A stretch of DNA of 38,357 nt, taken from Oscillospiraceae bacterium (lineage in GTDB: Bacteria > Bacillota > Clostridia > Oscillospirales > Oscillospiraceae). Below are positions 32,438 through 38,357 of this stretch, one piece after another. The notes under the pieces are model-generated. The model was not told where the DNA came from. It ran no database searches and saw only the letters and a list, made by a program, of their open reading frames with translations. The first letter of the stretch is position 1. Each line of letters starts with the position of its first letter. The DNA lies in contig JAHHSI010000019.1 in assembly GCA_020025275.1 (NCBI GenBank), positions 1 to 38,357 of the forward strand. Reading direction: 5' to 3'. The position numbers were made by a program, and so were the translations under genes.

Positions 32438-32990
32438 ACAGTATAAAATTCCTTTCGTTTTTTGTAGATTGTACTGAATTCGGCTGAATCCTTTGCAAGT
32501 ATACAATGCCCGTTCTGAAATTTCAATACAAATCGTTCGTCTTGTTTCGACAGTATTTTGGCATGAAAACGAGGAATTTTAACGGAATAAGTTTGCTTTT
32601 TTGGGTTGGGACATGGGCGGGGAAAGGGGGCTGGCGGTTGAATGGGGAGACGGCAAAAAAGCTATGAGAATACGCTCCGACACGCAAGAGCTACCAAGGA
32701 GCACCGCTGTGGCAGCTGCCAATATTTGATCGAGTACCGCCGACAAGTTGTTGTGTGGTCCTGCATTTCTGCCAGAAGAGCTGGAAATGGAGCGCGGATG
32801 CGGAGCGGACGGCGGCGCCTTGCTGTTGGGATGGGAGAAGGAGCTTGCGGCGGTATGGTGCCGGCACCTTTGCGGTTCAAGGTTCCCCGGGCTTGCGAAG
32901 CAGGCATGGAGGAAAGGGCAATGTGCTCCGTGGTTTCGTGCAAAAAAAGAGGGCGTTTGCCGAACGAGACGAGTTTCTGGAAAATGGATA
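32438..32990. other. Long gap without a supported gene
   Basis: About 550 bases with several short frames, including a 123-codon plus frame from 32642 that has no ribosome binding site and an arginine-rich, non-family translation. No repeats or RNA genes are evident by eye. Confidence 0.45.
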
Positions 32991-33019
32991 TTGAAAAGCG
33001 AAGTCGTTCTTGATACAAT
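32991..33019 (+). promoter_or_regulatory. Promoter of the YitT-family gene
   Basis: TTGAAA (32991-32996) and TACAAT (33014-33019) are 17 bases apart, about 80 bases before ATG 33100. Confidence 0.7.
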
Positions 33020-33099
33020 TTATAAGTTAAGATCACTACAATGAAAAGCGTTGCTGCATAGGGACCCGTTGGCGAAAAAGCATAAAGGAGTGGAGGAAG

Positions 33100-33954
33100 A
33101 TGAAAAAGGAGACGCTGGGAGCCGTTCTAAAAGACTATGCGCTGATTACAATAGGTGTGATTATTGCTGCTTCGGCCATCTATTTCTTTTTGATGCCGTC
33201 TCACTTGGTGGTGGGCAGTATTGCCGGTATGGCGATCGTGATTACGGAACTGACCGGGCTGAGCATGACGGTGGTGACCATGGGGCTGAATATCCTGTTT
33301 TTGATTCTGGGGCTCATTTTTGTGGGGCGCGAATTCGGCGTCAAGACCATCTACACCTCGCTGCTTCTTCCGGTGGTGCTGGGGGTGTGGGAGCACATAT
33401 TTCCCGACTTTACATCCATTATGGGGGAGCCGTTTCTGGATCTGATCTGCTTTTGCCTGTTTGTCGCTATGGGACAGGCGATCCTTTTCTGCCGGAACGC
33501 CTCGTCCGGAGGGCTGGATATTGCGGCCAAGATCCTGAACAAGTATTTCCGTTTGGATCTGGGTGTGGCGCTGACGCTGTGCGGGACGGTCGTTTCTCTG
33601 TCGGCCGCTTTTGCCTATGACCTCAAAACGGTGATTCTCAGCCTGCTGGGAACGTATCTGAGCGGAACGGTGCTGGATCACTTCCTCTTTGGCATCAACT
33701 CTAAGAAGAAAGTATGTATTATATCGGAAGAAAACGATGTGATCCGGGAGTTTGTCCTGCATGATCTGTGCAGCGGGGCGACCTTGTATGAAGCGGTGGG
33801 TGCCTTTACCAATGAGGTGCGACAGGAGATCACTGTCATCGTGAACAAGGCGGAATATTCAAAGCTGATGGCGTTTATTTCTAAGACAGACGAAAATGCG
33901 TTTGTGACGGTCTATACGGTCAACGAGATCATCTACCGTCCGAAGAACCTTTGA
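33100..33954 (+). CDS. YitT-family membrane protein with DUF2179 domain
   Basis: A 284-residue protein with five to six membrane helices (about 12-200) starting at LKDYALITIGVIIAASAIYF, then 'SHLVVGSIAGMAIV', followed by 'RNASSGGLDIAAKILNKYF' typical of YitT proteins. The soluble C-terminus (about 205-280) is the DUF2179 domain ending FVTVYTVNEIIYRP. Function unknown in most organisms. GTGGAGGAAG just upstream is a fair ribosome binding site. It has its own promoter at 32991. The thiamine pyrophosphokinase follows after 150 bases and may be co-transcribed, though nothing ties the two functions. Confidence 0.93.
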   Translation: MKKETLGAVLKDYALITIGVIIAASAIYFFLMPSHLVVGSIAGMAIVITELTGLSMTVVTMGLNILFLILGLIFVGREFGVKTIYTSLLLPVVLGVWEHIFPDFTSIMGEPFLDLICFCLFVAMGQAILFCRNASSGGLDIAAKILNKYFRLDLGVALTLCGTVVSLSAAFAYDLKTVILSLLGTYLSGTVLDHFLFGINSKKKVCIISEENDVIREFVLHDLCSGATLYEAVGAFTNEVRQEITVIVNKAEYSKLMAFISKTDENAFVTVYTVNEIIYRPKNL

Positions 33955-34104
33955 TTTGCAGCGACCGAGAGCGGCAGCGTATGGAAATGCGCAGCCCGGC
34001 TTTTTGAATAGGCGGGGATGTGTTCTTTCGGCTTACAGCCAAAGGAGCACAGAGACGGTCCTTGCCGGCGCTGCGAAAATCGATCGAGAGCAGGAGGAGA
34101 GAAA

Positions 34105-34722
34105 ATGGCGTGCTATATTTTTGGGGCCGGTTCGTTTTATGGATTGGTCCGGCGACCGACAGCGCAGGATTACGTGATCGCGGCGGATGGTGGTTGGCTG
34201 GCTTGTGAAAAGGGGGGCGTGGAGCCTCAGCTGCTGCTGGGGGATTTTGACTCACTGGGGACGGTTCCGTCCTTCTCCTGTACAGAGCGTTACCCGGTAG
34301 AGAAGGATGACACGGATATGATGCTGGCCATCAAGCGAGGATTGGAGCAGGGGCAGCGTGAATTTCATATATATGGCGGACTGGGCGGCCGGCGAAGTGA
34401 TCACTCGGTGGCCAATCTGCAGGCTTTAGCTTATCTGGCGCACCACGGCGCCCAGGGGTGGCTCTACGGCGATGGCGAACGCTTTACGGCAATCTATAAC
34501 AGCAGCATTACCTTTCCGGCGCAGCCGGAGGGGATTCTTTCGGTTTTCTGCTGGGGTGCACAGGCACAGGGGGTTTCTATCTGCGGGGCACAGTACACGA
34601 TGGACGACGGGACACTGGCAGCGGAACTGGCCTTAGGCGTCAGCAACCACTTTTGCGGAAACGCTGTGACGGTTTCCGTGCGTGAGGGCTGTCTGCTGCT
34701 ATGTCTGCGTGGAGAGGAATGA
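34105..34722 (+). CDS. thiN: Thiamine pyrophosphokinase
   Basis: A 205-residue kinase that turns thiamine into TPP using ATP. Family motifs are present in order: IAADGGWLAC, LLGDFDSLG, EKDDTDMMLAIK, YGGLGGRRSDHSVANL, and a C-terminal beta domain (about 130-205) with GVSNHFCGNAVTVSV. ATG 34105 has AGGAGGAG just upstream; a longer frame from 34018 adds an unrelated cysteine-rich stretch. No TPP riboswitch is visible before it, so unlike thiD it is not obviously TPP-controlled. It directly supplies the cofactor of the pyruvate:ferredoxin oxidoreductase at 18229. It ends just before a bidirectional terminator. Confidence 0.93.
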   Translation: MACYIFGAGSFYGLVRRPTAQDYVIAADGGWLACEKGGVEPQLLLGDFDSLGTVPSFSCTERYPVEKDDTDMMLAIKRGLEQGQREFHIYGGLGGRRSDHSVANLQALAYLAHHGAQGWLYGDGERFTAIYNSSITFPAQPEGILSVFCWGAQAQGVSICGAQYTMDDGTLAAELALGVSNHFCGNAVTVSVREGCLLLCLRGEE

Positions 34723-34730
34723 TTCATGCA

Positions 34731-34769
34731 AAAAAACTGCACGGTCTACAAGATCGTGCAGTTTTTTTT
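34731..34769. terminator. Bidirectional terminator between convergent genes
   Basis: ACTGCACG (34736-34743) pairs with CGTGCAGT (34755-34762), flanked by A-runs on the left and T-runs on the right, so it can end both the thiamine pyrophosphokinase and the penicillin-binding protein transcripts. Confidence 0.88.
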
Positions 34770-35017
34770 ATACGTGCATTATATGGTAGAAATCGAGGAA
34801 ATAGTCCTGCAGTACCTGCAAATCTTCGGCGTGGTACGCGAAGTGGCGTGACTGGGGGAGGCGGTGCGACGTTGCATGGAGAAAAGCGTCCGGACAACGG
34901 CACAAATGAGGGGCAGCTATCTCCCACCGCAGTGACTGCGCCGCTGTACCGTGGATATAACGACAGCTGTATGGCTGATGGGGGACAAGTTATGCTGGTG
35001 ACTATCCTCCTTAGGGA
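34770..35017. other. Intergenic region without a supported gene
   Basis: A 22-codon frame from ATG 34783 has no ribosome binding site and directly follows the terminator, so I do not call it. Nothing else is evident. Confidence 0.5.
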
Positions 35018-36367
35018 TTATGCTGCGTCGTCTACAGCCAATTGCAGCACACGGGAGGCAATAGGACCGGCGACTTCTGCGCCGCCGCCGCCGTTTTCAA
35101 CCATGACCACAAAGGCCAGAGGGTGATCGGGGTCATCAAGAAAGCCGGTGAACCACGCGTGCGGAGCCTGATTGCCTCCGACCTCCGCTGTACCGGATTT
35201 GGCACAGATCGGCAGGTTCCCGAAGTTGGACTGGCCGTAGGTCATGTCTACACTGTGCGTCATCATCTCCCGCAGTGCTTCATAGGTGTGGGAGGACCAG
35301 TGGCCGTGGATCTGATCCTTGCCGCCGGTGGGGACAGGGAGGGACAGCACACCGGTCTCGCGGTGGATGAGCCGGGGAGCTGCGGCACTTCCGTTACCGC
35401 CGATGATCCCCATGAGTGTCATCATGGCACAGGGATTGACCAGATCATCGAACTGTCCCACGCCCGACCAGCCCAATTCGTAGCTGTCGCTGACCGTATA
35501 GCTGCCGGGGGCTGTCTGGATACCATTGACCGACTGGGAGGACAGGAGACCGGCAGATTCGGTGTGCTTTTTCAGCGTTTCACCGCCGATTTCTTCAGCT
35601 AAGTGAGCAAAATATCCGTTGCAGGAGGAGGCGAATGCGTCGTAGAGGTCCAGATCGCCATGAGCGTAGGGACAGGTGATCGTCTCATCACCGATGGTGA
35701 AGCTTCCGTCGCAGTAAAAGTCCTCCTCGGAAAGGGACGGCATTTCTTCCAGAACGGCCGCCGCGGTAACGATTTTGAAAATGGAACCGGGGGTGTAGGT
35801 GGCGGAGAGAAAACGGTTGAGATAGACACCATCATAAGCGGTTTCTCCCTCTTCGATCTGCGGCGGGTCACTGGGGTCAAAGGTGGGGGTGGAAACCATA
35901 CAAAGGATCTCGCCGGTCTTATAGTTATAGACACCCACCGTGCCTTTGCGCCAGCCCAGCTCGTCCAGAGCGGCGGCACACAGCTCGGCATCTAAGGAGA
36001 GGTACAGCTTGTGGCCGTTGCCGGAAGTGCCGGTGATGGGGTTGAAGCCGATCAAGTGGCGCGTCAAAGCGGCCTTGGCCGACGTGGAGATGTTGTTGTC
36101 GCTGTCGCCCACGGCGTGGAGCGTAGCGCGGCGCACGGTGGCGTCCTCGTGATACGTGTCCGTGGCGGCATCATAGAGAAGGGTTCCGCTGCGGTCTAAG
36201 ATCTGTCCGCTGGACAGCTGTCCGTCGGTAAAGGCGTGGTCGTTGGCAGAAAAAGAGGCCCAACGGCCGCCCTGCACCGTGTAGCGCAGACAAAAGAGAA
36301 CCGTGCCGCCGCCTAACAGCAGGACAAGCAGACACAAAAGCATGGAACGGCGAAATACCTGTTTCAT
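35018..36367 (-). CDS. Class B penicillin-binding protein (transpeptidase)
   Basis: A 449-residue membrane-anchored transpeptidase that cross-links peptidoglycan outside the membrane. One N-terminal helix (about 8-28) is followed by a short pedestal (about 30-120) and the catalytic domain. Active-site motifs: S195-x2-K198 in TPGSIFKI, S248-C249-N250, and K390-S-G-T in AKSGTAEVG. The whole protein is short for a class B PBP (usually 550-700), the pedestal being reduced. It follows the FHA-SEDS gene by a 4-base overlap, so they form a bonded glycosyltransferase-transpeptidase pair such as RodA-PBP2 or FtsW-PBP3. The same compact type (PbpA-like) is known from Actinobacteria and Clostridia. Confidence 0.94.
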   Translation of the reverse strand: MKQVFRRSMLLCLLVLLLGGGTVLFCLRYTVQGGRWASFSANDHAFTDGQLSSGQILDRSGTLLYDAATDTYHEDATVRRATLHAVGDSDNNISTSAKAALTRHLIGFNPITGTSGNGHKLYLSLDAELCAAALDELGWRKGTVGVYNYKTGEILCMVSTPTFDPSDPPQIEEGETAYDGVYLNRFLSATYTPGSIFKIVTAAAVLEEMPSLSEEDFYCDGSFTIGDETITCPYAHGDLDLYDAFASSCNGYFAHLAEEIGGETLKKHTESAGLLSSQSVNGIQTAPGSYTVSDSYELGWSGVGQFDDLVNPCAMMTLMGIIGGNGSAAAPRLIHRETGVLSLPVPTGGKDQIHGHWSSHTYEALREMMTHSVDMTYGQSNFGNLPICAKSGTAEVGGNQAPHAWFTGFLDDPDHPLAFVVMVENGGGGAEVAGPIASRVLQLAVDDAA

Positions 36368-38175
36368 CGCTGTTCACCGTCCTTTCGGAAAATTTGGTCA
36401 ATGGGGATGTCGGGATGTTGCTGGAAGAAGTTTTTGCTGGGTTCCGGCTGGGGAGCGGTTTTCCTGACCTTGGGCAGCTTTTGGGAAAGTGTGGCGTTTT
36501 GCCGCGTATCTGCGGCCTTGAGAAAGGCGGCCAATCCCCAGCAGGCGATCATGCTGGAACCGCCCATAGAAACAAAGGGGAAGGTGACACCTGTGAGGGG
36601 CAGGAGATCGACCGCGCCAAGAACATTCAGAGCCGTTTGAAAGACCAGCATGGCGGCTGTGCTGCAGGAGGCGATGGTATAAAAAGAGGATCGTGCCTGC
36701 TGGGCGCAGCGCAGCGTATAGAGGGCGATGGTGATGATCACGGCCACCGCGGTCAGGGAGAGAAGAAGGCCGAACTCCTCACCGACAACGCCGAAAACCA
36801 GATCGGTATTGGCTGCGCCCACATACTTGAGCCATCCCTCAGTGGGGCCTGCGCCGAACAGTCCGCCGGCGGCGATGGCCGACATGGTGCGGCTCTGCTG
36901 GTAACCGGTGGTTTGGGTGAATTCCCATGCATGGAGCCACACAGAAAAACGATCGGCGATATAGGGCTTGAAATGGAGGACGATGCCTCCGGCAAATCCG
37001 GCGGCGCCGGCCATCAGCACAATGGAGGGGAAGTCGCCGGTCCGCAAAAAGGCGATGCACAGGAAGGCAACGAAGAAGATCAGGGCTGTACCAAAGTCGC
37101 TCATCAGAACCAGACAGCCGACGCAAAAAGCAGAGAAGAGCAGCGTGAAAATCAGATTTCGCTTTGCAAAGAGGCGGTCAAGCGTTGCGGCACCGGCCAG
37201 AATAAAGGCAATTTTTACGAACTCAGAGGGCTGAAATGAAAGAGGCCCCAAAGAGACCCAGTTTTTTGCGCCAAAAATTCGCTCGCCAAAGAGCACGTTA
37301 AAAGCCAAAAGACCGGCGGCTGCGGCGGCCAACGGCCAGCGGAGGGCGATCGACATACGCAGGCTGCGAAGCAACAAGCTCAAGGCCAGATAGATCCCCA
37401 TTCCCAGAACGACCGTGACCAGCTGCTTGTACAGGGCGGGGGGGTCGTAGGCGGCGCTGACACCAAAACCAATGGAGACAAGGAGAAAAATCATTGTCTC
37501 CAACTCGTAGCCGGTACGGCGTAGGACGCGATAGAGAGCATAGAAAACCCACTCCAACAGGCACAGACTGCCGAAACCGATCGTGATCGGAAGCCAGGTT
37601 TCTTCCGTCAGATCCGGTACGAATTGCAGCAGCAGGAGGGCTTGGATCAGGGTCAAAAGCCAAAGACTGACTGCGGGAGAAATAGTGCGCCCGGGGCGGG
37701 TACGCTGTTTTGCCTGAGTGACCTCATCTTGCTGTGAGGCGGGAAAGAAAAAGAGGTCGACACCGCCTACGGCGATGGAGTCGCCGGGATGCAGGGGCTG
37801 GCAATCAAAGATGTGCTTTCCGTTGAGGAGTACACCGCTGCGGCTGTTGAGGGGATAGACCGACCACTGGGCTGCCTCGTCACGGCAGATCGCGGCGTGG
37901 GTGCGTGAGACAGAGGGAAAATTGATGCGGACATCGGCATTGCGGCTGCGGCCGATCATATTCTCCCAATGGTGCAGGTCGTAGCGTGCGCCGTTGGACA
38001 GGCTGAGAAATCCCCACGTCTCCGGCTCGCCCATAGAAGAGAACAGCGAACGACAGCAGCGGATGAGGAGGGAAATGGACAATAGAGCGATGAGGATTCG
38101 CCCGGCCAATAAAAGAGACGGGAGGGCAGTACCTATAAAGGTAGTCAAGAATGTGGTCATAGGCATTTCAAACAT
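36364..38175 (-). CDS. SEDS (RodA/FtsW) glycosyltransferase with N-terminal FHA domain
   Basis: A 603-residue membrane protein. A first membrane helix (about 15-40) precedes a cytoplasmic FHA domain (about 55-135): MIGRSRNADVRINFPSVSRTHAAI carries the phosphothreonine-binding G-R-S, S-R-T-H residues, with 'LNSRSGVLLNGKHI' after it. Residues 165-550 are the SEDS domain with about ten helices, including SLGPLSFQPSEFVKIAFIL and the catalytic-region 'MSDFGTALIFF'; near the end PFVSMGGSSMIACW matches the RodA/FtsW signature. The C-terminal tail (about 555-603) is basic. SEDS proteins polymerise lipid II with a class B PBP, here at 35018. The FHA domain implies control by a Ser/Thr kinase such as a PASTA kinase, none of which is in the window. 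The start is uncertain: ATGs 38175, 38166 and 38160 all lack a strong ribosome binding site. Confidence 0.92.
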   Translation of the reverse strand: MFEMPMTTFLTTFIGTALPSLLLAGRILIALLSISLLIRCCRSLFSSMGEPETWGFLSLSNGARYDLHHWENMIGRSRNADVRINFPSVSRTHAAICRDEAAQWSVYPLNSRSGVLLNGKHIFDCQPLHPGDSIAVGGVDLFFFPASQQDEVTQAKQRTRPGRTISPAVSLWLLTLIQALLLLQFVPDLTEETWLPITIGFGSLCLLEWVFYALYRVLRRTGYELETMIFLLVSIGFGVSAAYDPPALYKQLVTVVLGMGIYLALSLLLRSLRMSIALRWPLAAAAAGLLAFNVLFGERIFGAKNWVSLGPLSFQPSEFVKIAFILAGAATLDRLFAKRNLIFTLLFSAFCVGCLVLMSDFGTALIFFVAFLCIAFLRTGDFPSIVLMAGAAGFAGGIVLHFKPYIADRFSVWLHAWEFTQTTGYQQSRTMSAIAAGGLFGAGPTEGWLKYVGAANTDLVFGVVGEEFGLLLSLTAVAVIITIALYTLRCAQQARSSFYTIASCSTAAMLVFQTALNVLGAVDLLPLTGVTFPFVSMGGSSMIACWGLAAFLKAADTRQNATLSQKLPKVRKTAPQPEPSKNFFQQHPDIPIDQIFRKDGEQR

Positions 38176-38208
38176 TTCACTATTTTATATAAGGTATGTA
38201 GGGATAGG

Positions 38209-38236
38209 ATACTATATATAATACCACTGTTGTCAA
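38209..38236 (-). promoter_or_regulatory. Promoter of the SEDS-PBP operon
   Basis: On the minus strand, consensus TTGACA (38236-38231) and TAGTAT (38214-38209) are 16 bases apart, about 34 bases before the first ATG. Confidence 0.75.
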
Positions 38237-38285
38237 GATGAGGAAAACAGAATTTCAAAAAATAGCAATAAATGTAAAAAAAGTG

Positions 38286-38314
38286 TTGACAAAAGGGAGG
38301 CGGGGCGGTATACT
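38286..38314 (+). promoter_or_regulatory. Strong sigma-A promoter reading off the right edge
   Basis: Consensus TTGACA (38286-38291) and TATACT (38309-38314) with a 17-base spacer point out of the window. The gene it drives is not included. Confidence 0.8.
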
Positions 38315-38357
38315 AACAAAGCTGTCTGCGAGAGCAGCGCGGCCGAGCACAAAAGAA

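Noticed and set aside
32642..33013. A 123-codon plus-strand frame with several cysteines
   Set aside because: No ribosome binding site, arginine-rich composition and no family match. The YitT promoter overlaps its end.
34783..34851. A 22-codon plus-strand frame after the thiamine pyrophosphokinase terminator
   Set aside because: No ribosome binding site or promoter, and it directly follows a terminator.
1..38357. CRISPR arrays, tRNA, rRNA, phage genes or intact insertion sequences
   Set aside because: None seen on either strand; no regularly spaced repeats, cloverleaf genes, transposase or integrase motifs.

Overview
The window looks like a chromosomal segment from a GC-rich, obligately anaerobic Bacillota (class Clostridia), probably an Oscillospiraceae-type gut bacterium. 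This placement is an inference from gene content. Supporting signs are a single-chain pyruvate:ferredoxin oxidoreductase, strong AGGAGG-type ribosome binding sites, a TPP riboswitch acting through a terminator, lipoprotein signal peptides and a two-TM-segment histidine kinase. I see no rRNA, tRNA, CRISPR array, prophage or intact insertion sequence.

Layout. (1) 228-6627: a stress or antimicrobial-response block, with a LURP-one/tubby-like protein, an OmpR-type response regulator, a histidine kinase, a MacB/FtsX-type ABC transporter and a SanA/YdcF-like membrane protein. Three 7-bp repeats at an exact 11-bp period sit directly upstream of the ABC promoter. (2) 6716-15122: a sulfur/siroheme block. 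A divergent LysR regulator faces a large fusion enzyme (CoA-disulfide-reductase-like flavoprotein, shortened rhodanese, siroheme/4Fe-4S sulfite or nitrite reductase half, two ferredoxin clusters). It is followed by a FecB/FecCD/FecE-type metal-complex uptake system and the siroheme-forming enzymes (precorrin-2 dehydrogenase and a CobA-HemD fusion). Enzyme, cofactor synthesis and probable iron supply are thus grouped together. (3) 15349-16215: a lone lipoprotein.

(4) 16357-21747: a thiamine/TPP block. thiD runs on the minus strand under a well-conserved TPP riboswitch with terminator and a plausible antiterminator, followed by a 5'-truncated tenA remnant. On the plus strand is the TPP-dependent pyruvate:ferredoxin oxidoreductase. 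Thiamine pyrophosphokinase lies further right at 34105. (5) 22122-23237: an orphan zinc-ribbon protein flanked by unexplained non-coding DNA. (6) 23651-31691: a DeoR-type regulator divergent from an operon of a sugar/glycerophosphate-type ABC importer (ATPase, two permeases, lipoprotein), a free-standing RarA/MgsA C-terminal-like domain, an NPP-type phosphodiesterase and a HAD hydrolase. This suggests import and stepwise dephosphorylation of an organic phosphate or phosphonate. (7) 32138-34722: a small hypothetical protein, a YitT-family membrane protein and thiamine pyrophosphokinase. (8) 35018-38175 (minus): a class B penicillin-binding protein and a SEDS (RodA/FtsW) protein carrying an N-terminal FHA domain, forming a peptidoglycan synthase pair.

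The most unusual items are the flavoprotein-rhodanese-siroheme reductase fusion with its dedicated neighbourhood, the FHA-SEDS fusion, and the RarA-C-like/NPP/HAD import operon. All functions are read from sequence motifs and context; none has been tested here.
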